64,000 nt of DNA. Source: Methylobacterium sp. CB376 (lineage in GTDB: Bacteria; Pseudomonadota; Alphaproteobacteria; Rhizobiales; Beijerinckiaceae). Both the position numbers and the translations under genes were made by a program. The notes under the pieces were generated by a model. The model worked only from the letters and a program-made list of their open reading frames with translations, made no database searches and was not told the DNA's origin. This document shows, piece after piece, positions 35,259 to 44,475 of the stretch. The stretch covers positions 6,078,501 through 6,142,500 of the forward strand of contig NZ_CP121648.1 of assembly GCF_029714205.1 (NCBI RefSeq), read 5' to 3'. Every line of letters starts with the position of its first letter. Position 1 is the stretch's first letter.

Positions 35259-36779
35259 TCATCCGTTCGCATCAGGTTCGGCCAACGGTCCGGACGAGCC
35301 GGAAACGGACACGAGGGTCGCGCGCCTCACCGGTTGCGGTTTGGCTGCTTGGCGCACCTCCCCTTCATCCACGGAGAGGGGCAGGTCGATGGTGAAGCAC
35401 GCGCCTCCGCCCTCGCTGCTCGACAGCGCGATCTGACCCTGCAGGGTCGAGGCGACCAAATTGAAGACGATGTGCAGGCCGAGCCCCGTGCTGCCCTTGT
35501 CGCGCCCCGTGGTGAAGAACGGGTCGAATACCCTGCCCAGGTGCTCCGGCGGGATGCCGATGCCGTCGTCCGCTACGATGATGCGCAGCCGATCCTCACC
35601 CGAACGAGACGCCGCGACGTCGAGCACGCCTGATCGGCCGTCTGGATAACCGTGCACGATGGCGTTGAGCGCCAGATTGCTGATCACCTGCGCCAGCGCG
35701 CCGGGATGGGAATCGAGGACGATCCCGTCCTCGCAGCGGATCCGCACCGCGTGGCCTTTGCGGCGCACGAGCGGACCGAGCGTGCTCATCAGGTCCTCAA
35801 GCCAGCCGCGCAGATCAAAGGTGCGCTTCTCCTCGCTGGCTTGGTCCACCGCGACCTGCTTGAAGCTGTGCACGAGGTCGGCGGCCCGCGTCAGATTGGA
35901 GAATAGCAGCCGCATGCCCTCGCTCAGTCGGGCAAGGCCTTGCGTGAGATCCGACCGGCGCAGCTGCCCTGACTCGACGGCGCGCTGGAGCTGCCTGAGA
36001 TCACCCTCAGCGGCTGTCGAGGTGGTCAGCGCCAGCCCGATCGGTGTGTTGATCTCGTGAGCGACGCCTGCCACGAGTTGGCCGAGGGCCGCCAGCTTCT
36101 CGGCCTGCACAAGATGGGCCTGAGCCTCGCGCAACTCGGACAGGGCCATCTCCGACCGCTCCTTCTCCCGCCGAAGTGCCTCCTCTGTCCGGAATTGGCG
36201 CCGCGCCCGCACCTCCCGCGCTCCGACGGCGTAGAGGGAGAGCGCGTAGGCCATGCCGATCTCGAAGTTGTTCACGAAGCGCATGCCCGCCCGCTCGTGC
36301 ACCGCGAAGGTCTCGCACACGGCGAAGCAGAGCCAGGTCAGGCCGCAGAACGCGGCGAGCGAGGGCAGGCGCAGCGGCAGCAGCGTCGAGACGAACAGGA
36401 TGACGATGATCATGCCCGCGGCGGCATGGTCGAAGCCAGGTCCCAGCCGCAGGTAGATCAGGCTGAGCACGCAGCCGGGCACGACGCAGTAGCCGAGGTA
36501 GATCTCCTCGGCCCAGCGCCGCGCGGCCGGCCAGCTCAGCGCCGCGGTCGCGGGCAGCAGCACGGCGAGGGCGACGGCAAGGCGAAGGAATAGGGTCTCG
36601 GTCCAGTGCGCCGGGTCGAGGATCCAGTCCCAGACGGCGAAGGCGCAGTAGATGAAGGCGCCGAGCAGCATCGCCGCGCGCGTGCGGGGTAGGTCGTCGA
36701 GGGTGAAGCGCGTCACGAAGGCGCGCTCGGCGGCGGGAGCTTCGAAGCGCAGGCCGAGCCTGCTCAGGAGTTTGCGCAT
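35259..36779 (-). CDS. Membrane sensor histidine kinase
   Basis: The 506-residue kinase starts at MRKLLSRLGLR. Residues about 30-200 hold six hydrophobic segments (AAMLLGAFIYCAFAVWDWIL, FLRLAVALAVLLPATAALSW, AGMIIVILFVSTLLPLRLPS) with little periplasmic sequence, so it may sense membrane state or a small ligand. A coiled coil (RREKERSEMALSELREAQAH) leads to EKLAALGQLVAGVAHEINTP, an N-box SNLALNAIVHG, IIVADDGIGIPPEHLGRVFD and GSTGLGLHIVFNL. No regulator gene is adjacent. The kinase core is a close relative of that at 27958-30279. Confidence 0.88.
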   Translation of the reverse strand: MRKLLSRLGLRFEAPAAERAFVTRFTLDDLPRTRAAMLLGAFIYCAFAVWDWILDPAHWTETLFLRLAVALAVLLPATAALSWPAARRWAEEIYLGYCVVPGCVLSLIYLRLGPGFDHAAAGMIIVILFVSTLLPLRLPSLAAFCGLTWLCFAVCETFAVHERAGMRFVNNFEIGMAYALSLYAVGAREVRARRQFRTEEALRREKERSEMALSELREAQAHLVQAEKLAALGQLVAGVAHEINTPIGLALTTSTAAEGDLRQLQRAVESGQLRRSDLTQGLARLSEGMRLLFSNLTRAADLVHSFKQVAVDQASEEKRTFDLRGWLEDLMSTLGPLVRRKGHAVRIRCEDGIVLDSHPGALAQVISNLALNAIVHGYPDGRSGVLDVAASRSGEDRLRIIVADDGIGIPPEHLGRVFDPFFTTGRDKGSTGLGLHIVFNLVASTLQGQIALSSSEGGGACFTIDLPLSVDEGEVRQAAKPQPVRRATLVSVSGSSGPLAEPDANG

Positions 36780-36988
36780 CAGGACGAAAGAGAGCAGCGG
36801 AGCGCCCCTCCTACGCGCTGAAGCCTCGGGATGCACGCCGTTCGATCATCCGCCCTGCGCCACTTCCGGACCTTTGATCAGTGCCGCCGGAATGGCCGCT
36901 CGTCACTCGACAGCGTTGGGGTGGACGCCCCCTGACGGCATCGATGTGCCAGAGTGGAGGTGTTGCAACACCACTGCAGGAGGCGTCC

Positions 36989-38011
36989 ATGGGTGAGGTT
37001 AGCACAGTCGGGATCGATCTGGCCAAATCGGTGTTCCAAGTTCACGGCTCGGATCCGAGTGGCACAGTCGTGTTTCGCAAGAAGCTTCGGCGTGCTCAGG
37101 TGCTGGCGTTCTTCTCGACCCTTCCGCGCTGCGTGGTCGCGATGGAGGCATGCGCCAGTGCTCACTACTGGGCCCGGGAGATCGCCTTGGCAGGTCACGA
37201 CACGCGGCTCATCCCGCCGGCTTACGTGAAGCCGTTCGTGAAGCGGCAGAAGAACGACATGGCCGACGCGGAGGCGATCTGCGAGGCGGCACAGCGGCCA
37301 ACAATGCGGTTCGTCCAGGGCAAGACCGCGCAGGCTCAGGCCTGCGCGGTCGTGTTTCGTACGCGCGACCTGCTCGTGCGTCAGCGGACCCAGTTGATCA
37401 ACGCCCTGCGCGGGCACCTCACCGAGTTCGGGTACGTCGTTCGCCAGGGTGTCGGGCACGTTGGCCAGCTCGTCGCGGTCATCCGCGACCAGACATCCGA
37501 CGTGCCGGCCCAGGCACGGCCGGTCCTGGCCGTCATCGCGGACACCCTGCAGGCGCTGCAGGCGCAGATCGCGCTTCTGGACCGCGAGATCGCCCAGCGT
37601 GCGAAGGACGATGCCGTGGCCAAGCGGCTGATGACGATACCGGGTGTCGGCCCGGTGATCGCGGCCGCACTGGTGGCGCTGGCACCGGCTGCCAGTACCT
37701 TCCGCCGCGGGCGTAACTTTGCGGCCTGGCTCGGCCTCGTCCCGCGGCAGCACTCCAGCGGCGGCAAGGAGCGGCTGGGGCGAACGACCAAGATGGGCGA
37801 GCGCAGCTTGCGACGGTTGCTGATCCTGGGCGCGAGCTCTGCGACCAAGGTCGCGGCGCGCGATCCCGACAAAGCTGGGGCATGGTTGGCCGGCATGCTG
37901 TTGCGCAAGCCGCGCATGCTGGTCACCGTCGCCCTGGCGAACAAGATGGCAAGGATCGTCTGGGCCTTGATGGCCCACGGCGGCTGCTACAGAGCTCCGG
38001 CCACGGCGTGA
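36989..38011 (+). CDS. IS110 family transposase
   Basis: The 340-residue product is an IS110 (DEDD) transposase: STVGIDLAKSVFQVHGSDPS at the start with the first Asp, KRQKNDMADAEAICEAA with the second acidic group, and the C-terminal transposase_20 part MTIPGVGPVIAAALVALAPA and FAAWLGLVPRQHSSGGKERL. IS110 elements lack classical inverted ends and use bridge RNA from non-coding flanks. About 300 bp of non-coding DNA follow the gene. MGEVSTVG after GGAGGCGTCC is the start. It is inserted in a short dispersed repeat (36866-36912). Confidence 0.92.
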   Translation: MGEVSTVGIDLAKSVFQVHGSDPSGTVVFRKKLRRAQVLAFFSTLPRCVVAMEACASAHYWAREIALAGHDTRLIPPAYVKPFVKRQKNDMADAEAICEAAQRPTMRFVQGKTAQAQACAVVFRTRDLLVRQRTQLINALRGHLTEFGYVVRQGVGHVGQLVAVIRDQTSDVPAQARPVLAVIADTLQALQAQIALLDREIAQRAKDDAVAKRLMTIPGVGPVIAAALVALAPAASTFRRGRNFAAWLGLVPRQHSSGGKERLGRTTKMGERSLRRLLILGASSATKVAARDPDKAGAWLAGMLLRKPRMLVTVALANKMARIVWALMAHGGCYRAPATA

Positions 38012-38312
38012 CCGCCACGGCCTGAGGCGTCAGCGAGGCAGGGAAGGTCAGGCGAGAGGTATGGCGCAACGGTCAGAAGACGGGGTCGGGAAAACCAGTG
38101 AATGGCCAAGCGCCTTGAGCGCGCGACAGCGATTTGGATCCGATCCGCGATCTCCATACAGGCCAGCAGCTGTGAGGTTCGGCGACATCGTTTCAATCTC
38201 GCCGTCCGCGCTCCCGGCCGATCTGGCATTCCGATTGCTGCTTCTGCTGTGGAGCTGTGGGCAGCGCGGCACGCGCTGTCCATCAGATCCCCAGCCAACG
38301 CGAGACACGGCC
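38012..38312. other. Non-coding flank between IS110 and IS481 genes
   Basis: No gene is supported. Part of it is probably the long 3' non-coding end of the IS110/IS1111-type element, the remainder the left end of the IS481 element. The exact joint could not be placed. Confidence 0.4.
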
Positions 38313-39275
38313 ATGGATCTGACGAAGGCGCGTCTGGGATGGATTGAACTCTATGCCCAGACCGGCGACGCCGGCCTCGTTTGCCGCCGCTGCGGCATCT
38401 CACGCCCGACGTTGCGCAAGTGGTGGCGGAGGTATCAGGCCGCTGGTCCAGCTGGGCTGGTGGAACACAGCCGCCGTCCGCGACGCTTGGCAGCTCAGAA
38501 GGTGTTTGCAGAGCACGAGACGCTGATCCTCAGCCTCCGACGCGACCGCAAGCTCGGGATCAAGCAGCTCCGCAATGAGCTCGTCCGTCAGCACGATCTG
38601 ACGCTGTCGCTCGACACCATCCATCGCGTGCTCGTCCGTCACGGCGAGCAAGTGCTCAAGCGACCGCGGCGGCGCGTCAGAGGGAAGCTCCGCTATAGTC
38701 GACCCGTGCCGGGCGATCGGGTGCAGATGGACGCCTGCAAAATCTGCCCGGGTGTGTACCAGTACACCGCCATAGATGACTGCTCGCGCTACGCCGTGTT
38801 GGGGATCTATCCACGCCGGACCGCCGCGAACACTCTCGATTTTCTCGACCGCGTGATCGAGGAGATGCCGTTTGCCATTCAGCGGATCCAGACCGACCGC
38901 GGACGCGAATTCTTTGCCGAGGCTGTGCAGCAGCGGCTGATCGACTGGGGCATCAAGTTCCGCCCGATCCCGCCACGATCGCCCCATCTGAATGGCAAGG
39001 TCGAGCGCAGCCATCGCGCCGCTCTTGAGGAGTTCTGGACCACTGTGGATCCGAAATCCGCGGACATCGCCGACCGCGTGGCCGAGTGGCAGCATCACTG
39101 GAACTGGAGCCGCCCCCATTCGGCGCTTGATGGCGCATCTCCCATCGACCGGGTGGCTGAACGCTCGGACCAGACGCCGCTCCGAGAAGAGGTGGAAGCC
39201 CTCTTCGACCCCGCTAAAGCGCGCATCCGTCATCCGGACTACCGCATCGATCAGGCCTTGGCCGCGGTGAAATGA
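38313..39275 (+). CDS. IS481 family transposase
   Basis: The 320-residue product has an N-terminal helix-turn-helix (GLVCRRCGISRPTLRKWWRR), a linker (LRRDRKLGIKQLRNELVRQH) and an rve-type DDE core: GDRVQMDACKICPGVYQYTA, RIQTDRGREFFAEAVQQRLI, and PHLNGKVERSHRAALEEFWT with the Glu. It is intact. Its right end truncates the IS3 orfB gene that follows. Confidence 0.9.
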   Translation: MDLTKARLGWIELYAQTGDAGLVCRRCGISRPTLRKWWRRYQAAGPAGLVEHSRRPRRLAAQKVFAEHETLILSLRRDRKLGIKQLRNELVRQHDLTLSLDTIHRVLVRHGEQVLKRPRRRVRGKLRYSRPVPGDRVQMDACKICPGVYQYTAIDDCSRYAVLGIYPRRTAANTLDFLDRVIEEMPFAIQRIQTDRGREFFAEAVQQRLIDWGIKFRPIPPRSPHLNGKVERSHRAALEEFWTTVDPKSADIADRVAEWQHHWNWSRPHSALDGASPIDRVAERSDQTPLREEVEALFDPAKARIRHPDYRIDQALAAVK

Positions 39276-39287
39276 TCTCCCCAGACC

Positions 39288-39656
39288 CTACAGTTCATCG
39301 GCCGCACAGCTGCGGTCGACCAGGTCCGGAGCTGGTCTGGCCTCCTGATCGCGCCGCGTCGTCATGGGTCCGCCGCGGCGATGGCACGCCCCGACGAGAC
39401 CCGCCTCGCGCATCAGCCGCGCAATCCGCTTGCGGCTGTGAGCCTCGCCCTGGTCACGCAACTCCGCCTGGACCCGCGGCGAGCCGTAGGTCTGACGCGA
39501 GCCCAGGTGGATCGTGCGGATGCGCCGGAGCAGCACCTCGTCCGCCTGAGCCCGCGCCGAGAGGGGTCGGCCGACCCAGGCGTAGTCCCCGGCCTTCGAG
39601 ACGCCCAGCACGCGCGCCATGACGGCAATCGGGAAGTGCGCCTGGTTCTCGCTCAT
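39288..39656 (-). pseudogene. IS3 family transposase OrfB, truncated
   Basis: The N-terminal 100 residues (SENQAHFPIAVMARVLGVSK, AGDYAWVGRPLSARAQADEV, IHLGSRQTYGSPRVQAELRD, RKRIARLMREAGLVGACHRR) are a normal IS3 OrfB start (HTH_21 domain). The rve catalytic domain is missing because the IS481 element begins there. It overlaps the end of orfA by 4 bp, the usual arrangement for -1 frameshifting. Confidence 0.88.
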
Positions 39657-39997
39657 GAACCGGAAGATCCAAACGGCAGACCTCCGGTCTCGCGCGCAAA
39701 CCAGGCTGTCGCGCGAGAGAGGATGTCGCGCTCCAGCTTCAACTGACGGTTCTCGCGCCGCAGCCGAAGCAACTCCTCGCGCTCGTTCGCCGACAGCGCG
39801 GCCTCAGTAGCAGCAGGCTTCGCCTCTCGGCGTCCCTCCTGCTGGTCGGCCTCGGCCACCCAGGTGCGGATGGCCTGGGCCGACGGCTCGAACTCACGGG
39901 CGAGGTCGGTCGGATCGCGCCCGGCGCGGACCAACTCGACCATCTCGCGGCGGAACTCCGCCGGGTACGGGGGACGGGGTCTCGGCATGGCAAACAC
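39653..39997 (-). CDS. IS3 family transposase OrfA
   Basis: The 114-residue product has an HTH_Tnp_1 helix-turn-helix (YPAEFRREMVELVRAGRDPT, LAREFEPSAQAIRTWVAEAD) and a leucine-zipper helix (REELLRLRRENRQLKLERDI, LSRATAWFARET). It is complete, but without intact OrfB cannot drive transposition. Confidence 0.9.
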   Translation of the reverse strand: MFAMPRPRPPYPAEFRREMVELVRAGRDPTDLAREFEPSAQAIRTWVAEADQQEGRREAKPAATEAALSANEREELLRLRRENRQLKLERDILSRATAWFARETGGLPFGSSGS

Positions 39998-40052
39998 ACC
40001 TCACGCGAAAGCGCTCTCGGTGTCCACCGATCCGGGGCAATCCCACTAACTC

Positions 40053-40136
40053 TTAGAGCATCTATCTGAACCGCCTTCGCTCGTGAAATTTAAACCACTT
40101 GGTGGGAGCGAAGGTGGGTTGTGTTAGGGTCTCTTA
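40053..40136. mobile_element. 84-bp MITE-like repeat, copy 2
   Basis: This copy is the same length as 21959-22042 and runs from TTAGAGCATCTATC to GTGTTAGGGTCTCTTA. It lies just outside the IS3 remnant. Confidence 0.6.
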
Positions 40137-40319
40137 ATCTTGTGCGAGCCTCGCTGGCCGCGCTTCTAGATTGATACTGGACGGCCGATCATCCGCGCAG
40201 CTTCATCGCGTCGTGCGACAGACCGCCTCCGAGACCTTCCTGCAGCCGGCATCGCCGCCGAGATCCCGAGGCGGCTGGCCAAGTCGCGTCGACACGGCCC
40301 AGCCGCGACCTCGTCAAGC

Positions 40320-41480
40320 TCAGTGCAGCTTTCCGGTGACCCACCCGACGATCGCGTCCGCAACCTCCAGATTGTTTGATTCCAGCATCATCATGTGTCC
40401 ATTGCCTCGGATGCCGTGCTCGGCCAGCGCGAGCCGATCCGGCTTCGCGCCAGCCTGTTCGAGGAAAGCCCCGGTACAATCGTCCATTGTTGCTCGAAAC
40501 GATGCCTCTCCGGTGACGATCACAGCGGGAACTTTCGCGAGGTTCGGCAGCTTGCGCGCTGGCTCGGCCTGCAACCAGCACCGGATCTGACCTGGCCGCA
40601 GCGGCTTCTCCGCCTGAGCGATCGTGAGATCCGTGGGCGAGTTGACCGCCGGATCGAAATGCAGCGGCACGCGCGTGATGCCGTACGGCCGAGCCCGAGC
40701 GTCGCCGACTTTCTCGTACCAGTCGTCACCGCCCTTGAACCGGATATCGAAGAACGTCGGACCATTCGGCTCGACCGCCACATGCGCCTTCACAAGATCC
40801 GGCCGCTGGTCCGACACGGCCCATCCAAAAACACCTGCCTGCGAGTGGGTGAGCAGAACTGACGGGCCGATCTTCTCCAAGAGAGCGATGAGCGCGGGAT
40901 CGACGAGTTCCTCGCTCTTCAACGCGCTCGCGATGAAGGGCACTTGGGAGAGATAGAATTGGTCGAACGCGGCGTTGCCTTTCACGCCCGGACCTCCAGG
41001 CCACTGGGTGTGCAGCTTCGCCTGCGGAAAGAGGCCGAAGTTCTCCTGGCCGGTGAAAATGCTCTCCAGATCGCCCGTAGTGAGCCGGGCGTAGGGGCCA
41101 TAGACCTCGGGATTGTCGCCGGATCGCCCGCGACCGACCTGATCGACCACGTAGACGGCAAAGCCACGCTCGACGAAGCGATCAACCCAGCCCGGCCGAC
41201 CATCGGGGGTGCCCAGGAAGTTGATCCCGGTCTGCGCGGTTCCATGCACCATCACCACGGGGTAAGGCTGCGTGACCTGCACCGGAGCGTGGTACTGCAC
41301 GAACATGTGGCCGACGGCGATCTCCTTCCCTTGGACCGTCTGGTAGCGGCCACCCACGAAGAAGTAACCCTCCTGCTGGGCTGGCTTGAACGCGGCGTGG
41401 GTGCCGGGATCGCGATCCGCGGCCGCGGCGGGGAACAAGCAGGCCAGCGCGAGGGCGCAAGCCGTAGAAGCCCGAAGCAT
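40320..41480 (-). CDS. Secreted alpha/beta hydrolase (esterase-like)
   Basis: The 386-residue product has a signal peptide (MLRASTACALALACLFPAAA) and an alpha/beta-hydrolase fold: oxyanion region YPVVMVHGTAQTGINFLGTP, VDQVGRGRSG, a nucleophile elbow LLTHSQAGVFGW (Ser in HSQAG), and the C-terminal catalytic His in HGIRGNGHMMMLE. The acidic residue was not placed. The substrate is unknown. It is periplasmic or secreted, monocistronic, and next to IS debris. Confidence 0.82.
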   Translation of the reverse strand: MLRASTACALALACLFPAAAADRDPGTHAAFKPAQQEGYFFVGGRYQTVQGKEIAVGHMFVQYHAPVQVTQPYPVVMVHGTAQTGINFLGTPDGRPGWVDRFVERGFAVYVVDQVGRGRSGDNPEVYGPYARLTTGDLESIFTGQENFGLFPQAKLHTQWPGGPGVKGNAAFDQFYLSQVPFIASALKSEELVDPALIALLEKIGPSVLLTHSQAGVFGWAVSDQRPDLVKAHVAVEPNGPTFFDIRFKGGDDWYEKVGDARARPYGITRVPLHFDPAVNSPTDLTIAQAEKPLRPGQIRCWLQAEPARKLPNLAKVPAVIVTGEASFRATMDDCTGAFLEQAGAKPDRLALAEHGIRGNGHMMMLESNNLEVADAIVGWVTGKLH

Positions 41481-41878
41481 GGTTTCCTCCCATCAGCGTC
41501 TCCTGCGCCTGCCGAAGGCTAGCATGGCGGTTGAGAGCGGACGCGTGCGTGTTGCGTGGAGGTGGTGAGCGGGTGGAGCAGGGTGGTCCGGAGGGTTGTT
41601 AGATGGCGGAGCTGGCGCATGCCTGCCGCTCTGGCGCAGAGCGAACGGTAGGGATGCGCGACTTCCAGAGCTTCGATCAGGGTCGCCGGATTGGCCGCTC
41701 GACACTCGACAGCGGACCTCTCGAAAGCGGCGATCGTTTCTCTGCCAGTGCGCTGGCGCCCGCGCGTCTCGAGTGCAGCTTGACGGCCCGCTGCGAGCGC
41801 CAGACAAGTAGCAACGCGCCCCAACCAGGCCTCCTGCGATTGAACCCGGGATTATCCTGTGTTGTTGACCCGTATCCG

Positions 41879-43048
41879 ATGGTGAGGGTGTGGTGCGTGA
41901 CGGACGCGTGTGAAAGTCCAGCATGGGAGGAGAAACGGCTGGCGGCTCTGCGCGCCTACCGAGTTCTCGATACACCCAGAGAAGACGACTTCGACGAGGT
42001 CGTTCAGCTAGCGGCCCAGATCTGCCGAACGCCGGTGGCCGCCATCAGCCTCGTCGAGGACCGCCGTCAATGGTTCAAGGCCGAGGTGGGCCTGGGCATC
42101 CGAGAGACGCCGATCGATGTGTCAGTCTGCGCCACGACTGTCCTCACGCCCGGGCTCACCGTCGTGCCGGACATGAGCTTAGACCCGAGGTTCGCAGCCA
42201 ACCCCTTGATCGCGAGCTTTCCGTACCTGCGCTTCTACGCGGGAGCGCGGCTGGAAACGCCGGACGGCCTGCCGCTCGGCAGCCTCTGTGTGCTTGACCG
42301 CAACCCGCGAGCAGGGCTGAGCCGTGAGCAGGCATCGGCTCTGATGGTCTTCGCCCGGCAAGTGACGAGCCAGCTTGAGCTGCGCCGGGCCGTGACTGAG
42401 CGCGACGAGGCGCTGTCGATTGTGCGTCAGAGCGAGGCGCGCCAGCACCTGCTCGTCCGCGAGCTGCACCATCGCACCCGCAACAATCTCGCCGTACTCC
42501 AGGCCCTGTTCGGCGTCACCGCGCGCGCGAGCGGCAGCGTCGATGAGTTATACCGCGCCTTCTCCGACCGGATCGCCTCCCTGGCGAGAACGCAGGCGCT
42601 CCTGTCCGACGACTACTGGCAAACCGTACGCCTCGACGACCTTCTCGCGCACGAGTTCGAATGGCACCTCAGCCATGACACCGGCCGCGTGGTGCTGGAC
42701 GGCCCTGAACTCGATCTTGCTGCGGACCTCGCCGTGCCGCTTGGCATGGCCCTTCACGAACTCAGGTCGAACGCTGAACGCCACGGGGCGCTCTCTTCTG
42801 CCGGCGGGAGGGTCAAGGTGCAGTGGGGCCTCGTCAGGCAAGACGGGAAGCGGCTGTTACACCTCGTGTGGTCCGAGCACGGCAGCCATCGTGCGAAGCC
42901 GCCGTTCCGGGCTGGCGTGGGCACGAAGATCCAGAAGATGCTGGAGGCCCAGTGCGGGGCGGAGGTGAACACCGAACATCGGCCCGAAGGATTTTGGATC
43001 AGCGTGACAGCCCCACTCGTGGAAGCGCGGCTGGTTCCGGAATACTGA
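41879..43048 (+). CDS. GAF domain HisKA_2 sensor histidine kinase, copy B
   Basis: The 389-residue soluble kinase has the same parts as copy A: GAF domain about 24-169 (RLAALRAYRVLDTPREDDFD, GLPLGSLCVLDRNPRAGLSR) and the kinase core VRELHHRTRNNLAVLQALFG with His198, LGMALHELRSNAERHGALSS, and RAGVGTKIQKMLEAQCGAEV. Only scattered positions differ from copy A. The ATG at 41879 matches the start of copy A; the frame extends 92 codons upstream without family resemblance. The receiver gene follows after about 165 bp. Confidence 0.92.
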   Translation: MVRVWCVTDACESPAWEEKRLAALRAYRVLDTPREDDFDEVVQLAAQICRTPVAAISLVEDRRQWFKAEVGLGIRETPIDVSVCATTVLTPGLTVVPDMSLDPRFAANPLIASFPYLRFYAGARLETPDGLPLGSLCVLDRNPRAGLSREQASALMVFARQVTSQLELRRAVTERDEALSIVRQSEARQHLLVRELHHRTRNNLAVLQALFGVTARASGSVDELYRAFSDRIASLARTQALLSDDYWQTVRLDDLLAHEFEWHLSHDTGRVVLDGPELDLAADLAVPLGMALHELRSNAERHGALSSAGGRVKVQWGLVRQDGKRLLHLVWSEHGSHRAKPPFRAGVGTKIQKMLEAQCGAEVNTEHRPEGFWISVTAPLVEARLVPEY

Positions 43049-43213
43049 GTACCCCACGCTCGCCATCGACGAACTCGCCCGCGGCAGCGGCTTGAGCTAA
43101 ACTGTATCTGGTCGGGAGGCTCATCGCCGCTTGCGGCGTGTGGCGCGTCATTCCCGTCCACGCAGATCGAGGTCGGCCGTGAGGCGACAGGAGTGGCATG
43201 GCCCGAGAGTGGC

Positions 43214-43588
43214 ATGGCCGGTGAACGCGGTCCGCGCGGTTGCATCCTCATCGCCGAGGACGAGGCTCTCATCGGCATTGAGCTTGCCGATCAGTTGGTG
43301 CTGCGTGGCTTCACGGTTGCCGGCCCATTCCCGACCTGTTCTCAAGCCGAAGAGTGGCTGCGGGCCAACGAGCCGGTTGCTGCGGTTCTCGACAACGCGC
43401 TCGCGGATGGGCCGTGCGAGGCGCTCGCGCGCGATCTTGAGAGCCGCGGAATCCCGTTCCTGGTCTATAGCGGCTATGACCACACGGCGACACTGCCGGT
43501 CGTGTTTCAGCGCGTCCCCTGGATCAGGAAGCCGGCACCTGTCGAAGTTGTTCTCGCCGGCCTGACCGCACTGCTCAAGGATGAGTAG
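43214..43588 (+). CDS. Single-domain response regulator, copy B
   Basis: The 124-residue receiver has Glu15/Asp16 in ILIAEDEALI, the phosphoacceptor Asp60 in AVLDNALADG, VYSGYD and WIRKPAP with the Lys. It is closely similar to the receiver at 24202-24576. It is probably the partner of the kinase just upstream. The start at MAGERGPRG is preferred over an ATG seven codons earlier. Confidence 0.92.
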   Translation: MAGERGPRGCILIAEDEALIGIELADQLVLRGFTVAGPFPTCSQAEEWLRANEPVAAVLDNALADGPCEALARDLESRGIPFLVYSGYDHTATLPVVFQRVPWIRKPAPVEVVLAGLTALLKDE

Positions 43589-43633
43589 GGCATAGCCCCG
43601 TCCATTTGGTGCGACTGAACATAACGGAGCCAA

Positions 43634-43915
43634 CTATTTTCGTCCGGGTCGAGCGGAACGCCTTGGCCGACTGGGCACAGCCTCCAGATCCGGCTCCTCT
43701 TCCTCGAAATCTGTATTTCCCAACTGGGTCCGACACCATCTGCGCATGTCGAGGTCATGGATCTTCTGACAGTAAGACGGGTCCTCGTGTTCGAGCGACA
43801 AGCACAGATTGAGCAGATCCGCGCTGTCGAGAACCACGCACCGCGAAGGATTCTCTTCGGCAGCACTCAGAGTTGCAATGAGTGCTCCAGCGATGGCCAG
43901 CGTTCGCGTCATCAT
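43634..43915 (-). CDS. Small exported Cys-containing protein
   Basis: The 93-residue product begins with a signal peptide (MMTRTLAIAGALIATLSAAE). The mature part has four Cys (SRCVVLDSADLLNLCLSLEH, EDPSYCQKI, RRWCRTQLGN), suggesting two disulfides, then an acidic EEEEP patch and an Arg-rich tail. No family is recognised. It converges on the response-regulator gene with 45 bp between them. Confidence 0.5.
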   Translation of the reverse strand: MMTRTLAIAGALIATLSAAEENPSRCVVLDSADLLNLCLSLEHEDPSYCQKIHDLDMRRWCRTQLGNTDFEEEEPDLEAVPSRPRRSARPGRK

Positions 43916-44121
43916 CGGAGCAACAGGACCAGCCAGTCGGTGTGCCAGGCGGCACGCTCGTCGTCAGCATATTATGCGCGTGCCGAGACCGCACCTTGAT
44001 CAGCATCAGGACTCCTCCATCTCAGCCGACGGAGGTTAAGTGCTCACTTGGTCGAAGCTGAAATGATCGAACAGAAAAAATCAAAGAAATCCGGCTCATC
44101 GACGGCTATCCTAGCAAGTCG

Positions 44122-44253
44122 TCATGCAATGCCGCCGAGCATCAGCATCGCGAGTATCAGGCCTGTTGTGGATGCTGCAAACCCGATGAGGGCTTTGCCG
44201 ATCGACGGCAGCGGCAATATGCTAGCTGCCGCTCGCTCATCAAGCCGCGACAT
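44122..44253 (-). CDS. 43-residue single-TM small protein
   Basis: A 44-codon frame with an ACGGAG ribosome site encodes MSRLDERAAASILPLPSIGK followed by one hydrophobic helix (ALIGFAASTTGLILAMLMLG) and GIA. This is a plausible inner-membrane microprotein. No family is recognised and there is no operon context. Confidence 0.4.
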   Translation of the reverse strand: MSRLDERAAASILPLPSIGKALIGFAASTTGLILAMLMLGGIA

Positions 44254-44475
44254 CTTATGCTCCGTAGGACGTGATTTGGCCTTACAACGAGCCGGAGCCT
44301 CGGCGGTTCCCTCGATGGGAGAGCAATCAGTTGACGTATCAGGACTGCTACACTCCTCACCAGCCAGGGGTCACCGACCGTAGAAGCAGGCCAACCAGGC
44401 TCCGGGCTGGTTGATCCCGCATTGACGGCGCGCCGCGGCGCCCAAGATTGCTGAGGGGGCGGCATGGAGGTAGCC

